Shown: positions 9,171 through 18,407 of the stretch, piece after piece | How the letters are laid out: each line of letters starts with the position of its first letter | Position numbering within the stretch: position 1 is the first letter of the stretch | NCBI RefSeq assembly: GCF_014109725.1 | Contig: NZ_CP058554.1 | Location: 2,666,001 to 2,730,000 of the forward strand | Source: Comamonas piscis | Lineage (GTDB): Bacteria > Pseudomonadota > Gammaproteobacteria > Burkholderiales > Burkholderiaceae_C | Reading direction: 5' to 3' | Length of the DNA stretch: 64,000 nucleotides | Notes under the pieces: generated by a model | The model's input: only the letters and a program-made list of their open reading frames with translations | Told to the model about the DNA's origin: nothing | The model's database searches: none | Program-made: the position numbers and the translations under genes

Positions 9171-9200
9171 TGTCGTCTAGCGACAGTCGTCTGTCGACAG
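9171..9200. promoter_or_regulatory. nested inverted repeats, probable regulator operator
   Basis: Within 30 bp there are three overlapping dyads: TGTCG-N5-CGACA (9171-9185), CGACAG-N4-CTGTCG (9181-9196), and the perfect palindrome CTGTCGACAG (9191-9200). They sit 20-50 bp upstream of the class II aldolase start, where an operator for a dimeric repressor or activator would be expected. No regulator gene is adjacent, so the binding protein is unknown. A GntR- or IclR-type regulator encoded elsewhere is one option. Confidence 0.5.
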
Positions 9201-9531
9201 GGCATAAGTTAACAGACTGAATCGCCCATGAAAAGGGTTTGGGACTAGGTGATTTCCAGCATGCGCGCTTTGATCTGTCTCAGAAAATTTGCAAAGCACC
9301 ACAATGGGTTACGTGGCTATCGCGTTGCCTGGATATGGTGCAGGAATCCGCAAAAAATGCCTTGGCTTGGTGCATGCGCGACTGCACAAGCGGCGCTGTG
9401 CACCATCGCGGTGGCATGGGTGTTTTCCCTGGTTTGGGGGTTTTGGTGCTGCTGAAATTGACCGTGGCCCAGACCTTGGCTTGGCGGTTGGCGCGCGACT
9501 AGCCAAGCTCTGCTCGGTTAAGATGGCGCCT

Positions 9532-9604
9532 GCTCCGGGGTGCACGCCAGTGCTGAGATCTACACCCGAGAACTTGAACCGGGTCATTCCGGCGGAAGAA
9601 GAGC
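9532..9604 (+). ncRNA. TPP (THI-element) riboswitch
   Basis: The TPP aptamer core is readable in order. GCTC (9532-9535) pairs with GAGC (9601-9604) as P1. CGGGGTGC opens P2, CTGAGA (9553-9558) is the invariant pyrimidine-sensing segment, and ACACCCG closes P2. GAACTTGAACCGGGTCATT followed by CCGGCGGAAGAAG is the pyrophosphate-sensing arm, matching the family pattern tGAacCgGgTaAtaCcgGCG. It lies 80 bp upstream of the LuxE-like gene in the same orientation. Binding of thiamine pyrophosphate normally shuts expression off. A GC-rich dyad CCATG...CATGG (9614-9637) between aptamer and start may be part of the expression platform. Confidence 0.93.
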
Positions 9605-9683
9605 CAACTCCCTGCCATGGGGCGCCTTGCGCGCATGGGGGGGAGCCTTCGGAGCATGACATCACCGCTCTCGAAGGAATTCC

Positions 9684-10766
9684 ATGGACAAGGCCGATAC
9701 GCTGGTCGCAGACCTGCTTGCATTCATCGCAATGGATGGCTGCACCGATGACCAGTTTGACCAGCTTGCGCTGCGTCTTTTTGCCTACCAATACGCATCC
9801 AATACACCGTTCCGCAGCTTTTGCCAGCGCCGTGGTGCCAGCCCGCGCACGGTCAAGACCTGGAGCGATATCCCCGCCGTGCCCATCGATGCCTTCAAGG
9901 CGCTGGAGCTGCGCAGCGAGCCGTCATCGCCGACCGAACGTGTCTTTATGACCAGCGGCACCACCGGCCGCGCCGCACGGGGCCGGCATTTTCATCCCGC
10001 CTTGCAGGTGTATGACCTGTCGATGCAGCAGCACTTCGCCACCCGCTTTATGCAGGGCACGGCGCGCATGCCCATGGGCATCCTGTTCCCCGATGAAGTG
10101 ACCATGCCCAACTCCTCGCTGGCGCATTACCTGGCGCTCGCCAAGTCGGCGTTTGGTACGCCGGAGAGCCGCTATTTTCTGGGGCCGGAGGGCCTGGACA
10201 TGGACGGGCTCTGCGCCGTGCTGGAAGCGGCCGAGCGCACAGGCCAGCCCTATGCGCTGCTGGGCGCCAGCTTCAGCCTCGTGCATGTGATGGATGCGCT
10301 GCGCGCCCAGGGCCGCCGCTTTCAGCTGCCAGCGGGCAGCCGCATTTTGGACACCGGTGGCTACAAGGGCCAGTCGCGCGAGCTGCCGTTGGCCGACTTT
10401 TATGCCGGCCTGACCGAGCTGCTGGGCGTGCCGCCCGAGCTCTGCATCAACATGTATGGCATGACCGAGCTGAGCACCCAGTTCTACGACAACGGCAATG
10501 CCAGCTTGCCCTCCGTCAAATCCGGGCCGCACTGGATTCGCTCACGCCTGGTCGAGCCCGTCAGCGGCCGCAGTGTGGCGCCGGGTGAGCGCGGCATTCT
10601 GGTGCACTGCGATCTGGCCAACTACAACGCGGTCAGCACTATCCTGACCGAAGACGTGGGCCTCTGGGCCGATGGCGGCTTTTTGCTGCTGGGCCGGGCC
10701 GAAGGAGCCGCAGCCAAAGGCTGCTCCTTGGCCGTCGATGAGTTTGTGCAAGCGGCGCGCGCATGA
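9684..10766 (+). CDS. LuxE-like acyl-protein synthetase (ATP-dependent acyl activation)
   Basis: This 360-aa protein belongs to the LuxE/adenylate-forming family. LuxE activates a carboxylic acid as acyl-AMP and transfers it to its own cysteine before handing it to LuxC. The ATP-binding motif TSGTTGRAARGRHF lies at 90-103, the adenylation segment MYGMTELSTQFYD at about 255, and a conserved C-terminal cysteine, C347 in GCSLAVDEF, sits 13 residues from the end, as in bioluminescent LuxE. An AAGGAA precedes the start. It is the first gene after the TPP riboswitch and overlaps luxC by 4 bp. No luciferase genes are near, so a fatty-aldehyde role in light production is not supported. Confidence 0.9.
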   Translation: MDKADTLVADLLAFIAMDGCTDDQFDQLALRLFAYQYASNTPFRSFCQRRGASPRTVKTWSDIPAVPIDAFKALELRSEPSSPTERVFMTSGTTGRAARGRHFHPALQVYDLSMQQHFATRFMQGTARMPMGILFPDEVTMPNSSLAHYLALAKSAFGTPESRYFLGPEGLDMDGLCAVLEAAERTGQPYALLGASFSLVHVMDALRAQGRRFQLPAGSRILDTGGYKGQSRELPLADFYAGLTELLGVPPELCINMYGMTELSTQFYDNGNASLPSVKSGPHWIRSRLVEPVSGRSVAPGERGILVHCDLANYNAVSTILTEDVGLWADGGFLLLGRAEGAAAKGCSLAVDEFVQAARA

Positions 10767-12253
10767 TCCCGCAAACCGCTGAACGCATGCGCGCCGGCTA
10801 CTTGCCGGGCTTGGATGCCAACCAGCTGCGCTGGCAGGTGCTGGTGTTTGAGCGTGCGGGTAAGCGGCTGGAGGTTGAGGTGCCCCTGCTTAGCGGCGCG
10901 CAGATGCAGGCGCTGACCGAGCGGGTGCGTGCGGCTGCGCAGCGCCAGTTGCAAAGCATGCCTTTGGCCGAGATAGTTGGCGCTATTGACCGCGCCATTG
11001 CCCGCCTGCTAGACCCTGCCGACCCCTATCGCCGCCAGATCGATGCCTGTCTGCCCCCTGTCTGCGGTTATGACGCGGCGATGGTGCGCCTGGGACTGAA
11101 CGGGCTGTTCAAGACTTTCAGGGCGCCCCAGCTATGGCGCTTTATTGGCGAGGATTTTGCCAATCCCGCTGTGCTCGATGGCTTTGTGCCTGCCATCAAA
11201 GGCGGGGCCGTGCGCGCCTATGGCCCGGGCCTGCTGCTGCACAGCTGGGCCGGCAATGTGCCGGCGCTGTCGCTGTGGAGTCTGGTTTGCGGCCTGCTCG
11301 TCAAAGCGCCCAGCGTGGGCAAGCTGGCCAGTGCCGAGCCGCTGTTTGCCGGCTGGTTTGCGCGCTTGCTGGCGGAAGTGCATCCACCACTGGCCGACTG
11401 CCTGGCCGTGGTCTGGTGGCCCGGCGGCGCCCAGACGGGCGACAGCGCCGAAGGCGCGCAAGTGCTCTACGCCGAGGCCGATACCGTGATGGCCTATGGC
11501 AGCAACCAGACCCTGGCCGCGCTGCGTCAGCAGCTGCCGGTGACGACACGATTTTTGCCCCATGGCCACAAGCTGGGTTTTGGCATGGTGGGTAGGGCGG
11601 CACTGGATGCCGTCAAAGCCCCAGCCAACGCGCGGCTGGCGGCCTGGGATGTCATGCGCTACGACCAGCAAGGCTGCTATTCGCCCCATGTGTTTTATGT
11701 AGAGCGGGGCGCTACCGTTTCGCCACGCGCCTTTGCCGCATACCTGGCCGCCGAGCTGGCCAACCTGCAGCAGCGCTTTGCGCGCCGGCCGCTGGACCTG
11801 GAAGAGGGCGCCGGCCTGGCCCGCTGGCAGCAGTCGCTGGAGTGGCGTGCACCGGCAGACGATGGCGCCGCCCCGCAGCTAATTGGCCCGGCCGATGCGC
11901 CCTGGAGCGTGGCCTATAGCGACAGCCTGGAGCCGCTGGCGCCCACCGCCCTGTACCGCAGCATTGTCGTGGTGGGGGTAGACAACCTGGACGGCGTTGT
12001 GCCCTTGGTGGCAGCCCAGCGCGACTACCTGCAGACCGCCGGCCTGGCCGTGGGCCCCGAGGATTTGTACCGTTTGGCAGGCCTGCTGGGCGCCGCCGGC
12101 GTCACCCGCATCAGCGCGTTGGGCGCCATGGGCGTGCCCGAGGCCGGCTGGCACCACGATGGGCGCTTTAGCCTGCTCGATCTCGTGCGGATGACCGAGA
12201 TCGATGCCGCTGCCGAGGCCGCCGCCCAGCCGCTGGCGCGCTATGCAGACTGA
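10763..12253 (+). CDS. LuxC-like acyl reductase (NADPH-dependent)
   Basis: This 496-aa protein is a LuxC-family reductase of the aldehyde dehydrogenase fold that reduces an enzyme-bound acyl thioester to an aldehyde. The family's cysteine nucleophile is present as C305 in DQQGCYSPH, and the SWAGNVPALSLWSL segment near residue 155 matches the conserved nucleotide region. Length matches LuxC. It overlaps the LuxE-like gene by 4 bp (ATGA), so the two should be made in equal amounts as a fatty-acid-reductase-like pair. Under TPP control the natural substrate is more likely a thiamine-related carboxylate than a fatty acid; that is inference. Confidence 0.9.
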   Translation: MIPQTAERMRAGYLPGLDANQLRWQVLVFERAGKRLEVEVPLLSGAQMQALTERVRAAAQRQLQSMPLAEIVGAIDRAIARLLDPADPYRRQIDACLPPVCGYDAAMVRLGLNGLFKTFRAPQLWRFIGEDFANPAVLDGFVPAIKGGAVRAYGPGLLLHSWAGNVPALSLWSLVCGLLVKAPSVGKLASAEPLFAGWFARLLAEVHPPLADCLAVVWWPGGAQTGDSAEGAQVLYAEADTVMAYGSNQTLAALRQQLPVTTRFLPHGHKLGFGMVGRAALDAVKAPANARLAAWDVMRYDQQGCYSPHVFYVERGATVSPRAFAAYLAAELANLQQRFARRPLDLEEGAGLARWQQSLEWRAPADDGAAPQLIGPADAPWSVAYSDSLEPLAPTALYRSIVVVGVDNLDGVVPLVAAQRDYLQTAGLAVGPEDLYRLAGLLGAAGVTRISALGAMGVPEAGWHHDGRFSLLDLVRMTEIDAAAEAAAQPLARYAD

Positions 12254-12263
12254 GGGCGGCGCA

Positions 12264-13010
12264 ATGGCATGGATTGATATCGAGCGCCTCAGCTTTGCCT
12301 ACCCGGGCCAGGCTCCGGTCGTGGATGGCGTGAGCTGGCAGATGGCGCAAGGCGCCTTCCACTGCCTGCTGGGCCGCAGCGGTTGCGGCAAGACCAGCTT
12401 GCTCCAGCTCGTCGCTGGTCTGCTGCAGCCGCAGGCGGGCCGCATTGTGCGCGCAGGCGGTGCGCTGGCAGCGCCCGGTCCGCAGCTTGGCGTGATGTTC
12501 CAGTCGCCCACTTTGTTGGACTGGTTGACGGTGCTGGACAACGTGCTGCTGCCGCTGTCGCTGCAGCGCAAACCCACGGCGCAGGACCGTAACGCCGCCG
12601 AGCAGCTGCTGGCCCAGCTGGGGCTGGCGGCGCTGCTCCACCAGCAACCCGGCCAGCTATCCGGCGGCCAGCAAAGCCGGGTGGCGCTAGCGCGGGCCTT
12701 GATTCGCGAGCCGGCCTTGCTGTTGCTCGACGAGCCCTTTGCATCACTCGATGCCATCACCCGCGCCGAGTTGCAAGACGAGCTGCTGCGCAGCTGCCGC
12801 GCGCGGGGCACTACCGTGCTCTTTGTCACCCATGACATCAACGAAGCCGTGTACCTGGGGGATAGGGTGGCGCTGATGCATGGCGGGCGCCTCGTCGCTG
12901 ATATGGCCATTGATCTGCCGATGCCCCGCACCCAGGCCATGCGCCATGGCGCGGCCTTCAACGCCTATGCAGCCCAAGTGCGCGCCGCGATGGACGGGGC
13001 CAGCGCATGA
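12264..13010 (+). CDS. ABC transporter ATP-binding protein, ThiZ/SsuB-like
   Basis: This 248-aa ATPase has Walker A GRSGCGKTS (about 38-46), a Q-loop in MFQSPTLLDWLTVLDNVLLP, signature LSGGQQSR and Walker B LLLLDEP. The FQSPTLLDWLTVLDNV block is typical of the nitrate/sulfonate/thiamine-precursor subfamily. The start at 12264 lies 11 bp after the luxC stop, with a GAGGGCGG purine stretch between. It energises the adjacent permease at the cytoplasmic face. The TPP riboswitch ahead of the operon supports ThiZ over SsuB or TauB. Confidence 0.88.
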   Translation: MAWIDIERLSFAYPGQAPVVDGVSWQMAQGAFHCLLGRSGCGKTSLLQLVAGLLQPQAGRIVRAGGALAAPGPQLGVMFQSPTLLDWLTVLDNVLLPLSLQRKPTAQDRNAAEQLLAQLGLAALLHQQPGQLSGGQQSRVALARALIREPALLLLDEPFASLDAITRAELQDELLRSCRARGTTVLFVTHDINEAVYLGDRVALMHGGRLVADMAIDLPMPRTQAMRHGAAFNAYAAQVRAAMDGASA

Positions 13011-13792
13011 ACCCGATTCTTCTAGCCCGGCTTTGGGCCGCTGCGCTGCTGGTGCTGTTGCTGGCCGTGTGGGAAGGCGCTGGGCGCTTGGGCGGCATCT
13101 CTGCCTTGGTGCTGCCGGTGCCGTCCGCCATCCTGCAGGCCTTGTGGACGGGGCTCGCGTCCGGCTACTTTTGGCCGCACTTATTGGCCACCGTGCAGGC
13201 GGTGCTGCTGGGCCTGGCGGCCGGTGCCTCTTTTGGCCTGTTGGCAGGGATGGCCTTGGCCGAGTCGGTCTTGCTGGAGCGCGTGCTCAAGCCCTATGTC
13301 GTCGTTAGCCAGGTGGTGCCCAAGCTGGCGCTGGCGCCGCTGTTTGTGCTGTGGTTTGGCTTTGGCATGCTGCCGACGGTGCTGATCACCGCCTTGGTCT
13401 GCTTTTTCCCGCTGATGGAAAACACCTTGACGGGCCTGCGCCAGGTCGATGCGCAGCGCTTGCAGCTGTTCCGCATGCTGGGGGCCAGCCGCCTGCAGAC
13501 GTTAGTGCGGCTCAAGCTGCCTACAGGCTTGCCGGCCATTCTGGCGGGCCTGCGTGTGGCCGTGGTGCTGGCGCTGGTGGGCGCTGTTGTGGCGGAGTTT
13601 ATGGGCGCCAGCCAAGGGCTGGGCGCGGTGGTGATCGCCTCCCAGGGAATGATGGACACCACCCTGATGTTTGCCGCGCTGCTGCTGATTGCAGCGCTGG
13701 GCTTGCTGCTCTACCAAGCCTGCCTTCTGCTGGAGCGCTGGTTGATGCGCGGCCATACGATGGCGGCCAACCCGGCAGGCCCACGCCGTTGA
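13007..13792 (+). CDS. ABC transporter permease, ThiX/SsuC-like
   Basis: This 261-aa inner-membrane protein has about six TM helices and a BPD_transp_1 coupling loop reading FRMLGASRLQTLVRLKLPTGLPAILAGLR. It overlaps the ATPase stop by 4 bp. It would form a homodimeric pore with the preceding ATPase and the following periplasmic protein. Assignment to thiamine-fragment transport rests on the riboswitch and the NMT1/THI5-like binding protein next to it. Confidence 0.88.
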   Translation: MNPILLARLWAAALLVLLLAVWEGAGRLGGISALVLPVPSAILQALWTGLASGYFWPHLLATVQAVLLGLAAGASFGLLAGMALAESVLLERVLKPYVVVSQVVPKLALAPLFVLWFGFGMLPTVLITALVCFFPLMENTLTGLRQVDAQRLQLFRMLGASRLQTLVRLKLPTGLPAILAGLRVAVVLALVGAVVAEFMGASQGLGAVVIASQGMMDTTLMFAALLLIAALGLLLYQACLLLERWLMRGHTMAANPAGPRR

Positions 13793-13829
13793 TTTTGATA
13801 TTTGCTCGATTGCTTTTTAAGGACCGCTG

Positions 13830-14867
13830 ATGTCTGCACCTTTTTTGACCTATCCCGTATCGCGCCGCCGCTGGCTGGGCGCCTCTGCCGGCCTCTTGGG
13901 CCTGGGCCTGGCGGGCACGGGCATCACAGCGGGCGCTGCTACTCCCGTCAGCGGCAAGATCCGCCTGGCGGGCTGGAGCAAACCGATCAGCGAAATCACC
14001 AACATCCTGGCTGAGCCGGACAAGGGCTTTTTCAAGGCCCAGGGGGTAGATTTGACCTACCTGCCCGGTGCCGGTGGTGGTGACGCGATCCGCAATATCC
14101 TGAGCGGGCAGGGCGATGTGGCCTTTACCGACCCGGGCTCGTTCTTTATGGCGCTGGACAAGGGCGAGAAGCTGGTCGCCATCTACGACATCTACCCGCA
14201 AAACGTGTTCAATGTCGTGTCGCTGCGCTCCAGCGGCATCCGCACACCGGCGGATCTGAAGGGCAAGACGATTGGCGTCTACAGCCTCGCCAGCGGCACG
14301 CGCCAGAACCTGCTGGTGATGCTGCACCAGGCGGGGCTCAAGGAATCGGATGTGCGCATTGTGGTGACGGGCCTTTTGAACTTTGCGCCGCTGATGCAAG
14401 GCCAGGTTGATGCGACCGCCGCCACCGACACCGGCCTGGCCGTGGGCCTGCGCAAAGGCATGGGCGACGTGCAGGTGATGCCCGTGCGCGACTACCTGAA
14501 TATGTCCAGCGACATGTTTGTGGTGCGCCGGCAAGTGCTGGAGCAGCAGCCGGCATTGCTGCAGGCCTTTTTGCGTGGCTACCGCGACAGCGCAGCATGG
14601 ATGATCGCCCAGCCCGAAGAGGCCGCCACCCTGGCCACCAAACGCGCGATTGATGGCACCCAGCGCGATATCAACCTCGATGTGATTGCGCTGCGCAATG
14701 CATCGGCCCAGCCCACCCTGCGGGTGCAGGGCAAGGTCGCGCCGCTGGGCAGCTTTGACCTGAACGCGCTGCAAAAGGGCGCCGACGCCTACCATGCACT
14801 GGGCATGGTGCAGCAGCCCATCAAAGTAGCCGATGTGGTGGACAGCCGCTGGCTGCCAGGGGCCTGA
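13830..14867 (+). CDS. ABC transporter solute-binding protein, NMT1/THI5-like (ThiY-like)
   Basis: This 345-aa periplasmic protein has an N-terminal signal with a twin-arginine-like SRRRWLGAS and a hydrophobic stretch ending near ITAGAA. The mature protein is of the NMT1/THI5 superfamily: GWSKPISEITNILAEPDKGFF, then GAGGGDAIRNILSGQGDVAFTDPGSF, the usual ligand-loop pattern. Bacterial ThiY proteins bind pyrimidine fragments of thiamine such as formyl-aminopyrimidine. The cluster with a TPP riboswitch supports a thiamine-precursor ligand, here perhaps a carboxylated one because of the acid-reducing enzymes in the operon. Confidence 0.87.
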   Translation: MSAPFLTYPVSRRRWLGASAGLLGLGLAGTGITAGAATPVSGKIRLAGWSKPISEITNILAEPDKGFFKAQGVDLTYLPGAGGGDAIRNILSGQGDVAFTDPGSFFMALDKGEKLVAIYDIYPQNVFNVVSLRSSGIRTPADLKGKTIGVYSLASGTRQNLLVMLHQAGLKESDVRIVVTGLLNFAPLMQGQVDATAATDTGLAVGLRKGMGDVQVMPVRDYLNMSSDMFVVRRQVLEQQPALLQAFLRGYRDSAAWMIAQPEEAATLATKRAIDGTQRDINLDVIALRNASAQPTLRVQGKVAPLGSFDLNALQKGADAYHALGMVQQPIKVADVVDSRWLPGA

Positions 14868-14868
14868 G

Positions 14869-15654
14869 ATGGTAGAGAGCAGTGCTTTGAATTTGCGCGG
14901 CAAGGTGGTGCTGGTAACAGGCGCCAGCCGGGGCATTGGCGCGGCCATCGCCCAGGCCTTTGCGCGAGAGGGCGCCACCGTGGCGGTGAACTACCTGGCC
15001 AACGAAGCCGCAGCGGCCCAGACCGTCGCCGCCTGCCAGGCCGCCGGCGGCAATGCCTGGGCTGTGCAGGCCGATGTGGGCAACCCGGCCGCGGTGGACG
15101 CGATGGCCCAGGCCATTGCGCAAGAGGCCGGTCCCATCGATGTCGTCGTGAACAACGCCTTGCGCCCCTATGCCTTTGACCCCGAGCGCCGCCAGCCGCT
15201 GGATGCACTGGCCTGGAGCGACTACCAGGCGCAGTTCGATGCCGCCGTCGGCGGCGCCTTCCATGTCTGCCGCGCCGTGCTGCCGCAGATGCGCCAGCGC
15301 GCCCGGGGCAGCATTGTCAATATCAGCAGCAATCTGGTGGAGCACCCTGTTGTCGCCTACCACGACTACAGCACCGCCAAGGCCTCGCTGGTGGGCTTTA
15401 GCCGCAACCTCGCCAGCGAGCTGGGCCCCTTTGGCATACGCGTCAACTGCGTTGCGCCGGGCCTCGTCTACCCCACCCAGGGCAGCGCGCAAACCCGCGA
15501 ATCCTTCCGCGAATCGCTGATGGCCGCCACCCCGCTGCGCCGCCTGGCCAGCCCTGAGGATGTCGCCGGGCCAGTGCTGTTCCTGGCATCGGACCTGAGC
15601 CGGTTCATGACGGGGCAGGTGCTGCTGGTGGATGGGGGCTTGGTGATGCGCTGA
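14869..15654 (+). CDS. short-chain dehydrogenase/reductase (SDR, FabG-like)
   Basis: This 261-aa classical SDR has the cofactor motif TGASRGIG (17-24), the NNA structural motif (95-97), catalytic Ser near 153 in NISSN, and Y167-x3-K171. It starts 2 bp after the ThiY-like stop. The family reduces aldehydes or ketones with NAD(P)H. As the last gene of the TPP-regulated operon it could reduce the aldehyde made by the LuxE/LuxC pair to an alcohol, for example a hydroxymethylpyrimidine or hydroxyethylthiazole. A FabG role in fatty acid synthesis is unlikely in this context. Confidence 0.88.
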   Translation: MVESSALNLRGKVVLVTGASRGIGAAIAQAFAREGATVAVNYLANEAAAAQTVAACQAAGGNAWAVQADVGNPAAVDAMAQAIAQEAGPIDVVVNNALRPYAFDPERRQPLDALAWSDYQAQFDAAVGGAFHVCRAVLPQMRQRARGSIVNISSNLVEHPVVAYHDYSTAKASLVGFSRNLASELGPFGIRVNCVAPGLVYPTQGSAQTRESFRESLMAATPLRRLASPEDVAGPVLFLASDLSRFMTGQVLLVDGGLVMR

Positions 15655-15687
15655 TGGGCCAAGGGCAGCCCAGGGCGCGCAAGCCGC

Positions 15688-16290
15688 TCAATGGCAGCGG
15701 TAGTCGGGCGCGGCCTGGCTGTGGGCAAAAGGGTCAACCAGATCGGCCGAGTAGCGGTCGCCGATCAGGCGCTGGTGGGGCAGGCCATAGTGGCGGAACC
15801 ACCGGCTGAACTGTGCCAGGCCCTCGCCCCGGGGCGTCAACAGCACGCAGCCTTGGTCATCGATGCGGATGGTACCCGATACCAGCTGCTCGGTGAGCCG
15901 GATGTCGATCAGGCGGTGCTCGCGCATGTACTCGTCCTTGAAGACCTGGTCCATCTTGCTGCGTGCGATGCCGCCACCACGCTGCTGCAGTTTCTCCAGA
16001 ATGTAGAACGACAGCGAGCGGTCAATCACCGTGGGCACGCTCAGCGCCAGCGCGTAGCCCGTCAGCGCGCAGACCAGCAGATGCTGGCATTTCTCCAAGC
16101 TGCTGAAGGCCTGCCAGGCTGACAGGCAGCACAGCAGCAGTGCCTGCAGCGCCAGCGCAAGCGCTGCAGCGGCCAAGGCAGCGTAGAGCACCACATCAAC
16201 CGCGAACAGCCGGATGTAGAGCAGGTAGCTGAGGGCCGCCAGCACAGGGTAGGCCAGCCAGGACAGCAGCGCGAACCGCAGCTTTTTCAT
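15688..16290 (-). CDS. hypothetical membrane protein of the glycan locus
   Basis: This 200-aa protein has three or four hydrophobic segments in residues 5-100 and a soluble C-terminal half containing RSKMDQVFKDEYMREHRLIDIRLTEQ and later DDQGCVLLTPRG. I do not recognise a named family. The winged-helix-like spacing of the C-terminal part (a short HTH, then LTPRGEGLA) is reminiscent of small membrane-anchored regulators but is not proof. It overlaps the GT2 stop by 4 bp and is the last gene of the minus-strand sugar cluster. Confidence 0.7.
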   Translation of the reverse strand: MKKLRFALLSWLAYPVLAALSYLLYIRLFAVDVVLYAALAAAALALALQALLLCCLSAWQAFSSLEKCQHLLVCALTGYALALSVPTVIDRSLSFYILEKLQQRGGGIARSKMDQVFKDEYMREHRLIDIRLTEQLVSGTIRIDDQGCVLLTPRGEGLAQFSRWFRHYGLPHQRLIGDRYSADLVDPFAHSQAAPDYRCH

Positions 16291-17133
16291 TCAGGCCTCC
16301 GCTGCCCTGCGGCCGGTGCTGGCACATCGATGGTTGCGGCGACCATGGCCATGTCGGGCTGGGGGTAGCTGCTTGCCAGCTTCCAGGCCAGCAGTCCATA
16401 CAGCAGCACGCACAGCAAGGCCAGCGCCGAGCAGCCCCAGAAGCCGAACAGCGCCATGCCTGAGCCACTCTGCCCGGTGCTGAGCCAGGCCAGTACGGCC
16501 GCCAATCCTGCCAGCAGCAGCGCCGCATGGCGCAGGCGCTGCAGCACGCGGGTCTTGAACACCCGGATGGCGCGCAGCCCATGGCCCACCAGCGCAGACA
16601 GGTTCATCTTGGAGACACCGGCATAGCGCTGGGCCCGGTCCACGGTGTGGCGGCCCAGGCGCAGATCGCTGGCCAGCAGGCTGGCGGCCATATGCACCGG
16701 CAAGCTGGGGCGGGCGGCAAGCGCTTGCGCGCCGGATGCAGAAAGCACCATGAAGTTGCCAAAATCCAGCACCCGCCCAGTGCTGAGGCGAAAGAGCAGC
16801 TGGTAGGCGCGGTAGCAGGCGACAAAGGTCCAGCGCTCACGGCGCCTGCCTCGGGCCGCGACGACGGCATCGATGGCGCCGGCAGACTGGCTGAGCTGGG
16901 CCAGCAGGCCGGGAATGGCCTCGGGCGCATCTTCGCCATCCGAATCCATCAGCACCAGTTGCTGCTGGGGCTGCAGGTGGGGGGCCAGGTACTGCAGGCC
17001 CAGGGCCAGCGCCTGCTGGTGGCCGGCATTGCGGCGCAAGCGCAGAATGCGCCCCGGCAGACCCGCATCAGCGAGCGCGCTCGCCGTCAGCGGCTGCTGG
17101 GGCGAGCAGTCATCGACGAAGAGCACAAAGCAG

Positions 17134-18192
<1,059 letters not shown>

Positions 18193-18407
18193 AGGGCTCT
18201 GCGCAGCGGTTGGATTAGAGAATAAATTCGATCAATTGGTAAATAAATTACTAATCTGAATAATCACAATGGCTTGGATCGGATTGTGCCGTATCAAGCT
18301 ATCTTTCGTTGCTATTTACACATCGCAGTGGGCGCACACTGCCCGCCAAACGTAGAATTATGCTTGCAAAAAGTAACGTGTAGCAGCATTTAAAAAGATC
18401 GCCATGT

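Larger units (their letters stand above)
9152..9683. other. divergent intergenic region with operator-like dyads and the TPP riboswitch
   Basis: This 532-bp stretch separates two divergent operons. Next to the aldolase start it holds stacked inverted repeats (9171-9200), and next to the LuxE-like gene it holds a TPP riboswitch (9532-9604). Several frames across it stay open because of high GC, but none has a convincing start or recognised product and the longest runs through the riboswitch, so I see no gene here. Confidence 0.7.

Noticed and set aside
9289..9951. Open frame across the intergenic region into the LuxE-like gene
   Set aside because: It runs through the TPP riboswitch and in a different frame from the conserved LuxE protein; no recognised product.
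9684..12253. LuxE and LuxC homologues as part of a bioluminescence operon
   Set aside because: There is no luciferase (LuxAB) or acyl-transferase (LuxD) gene, and the operon is led by a TPP riboswitch and continues with thiamine-type transport genes.
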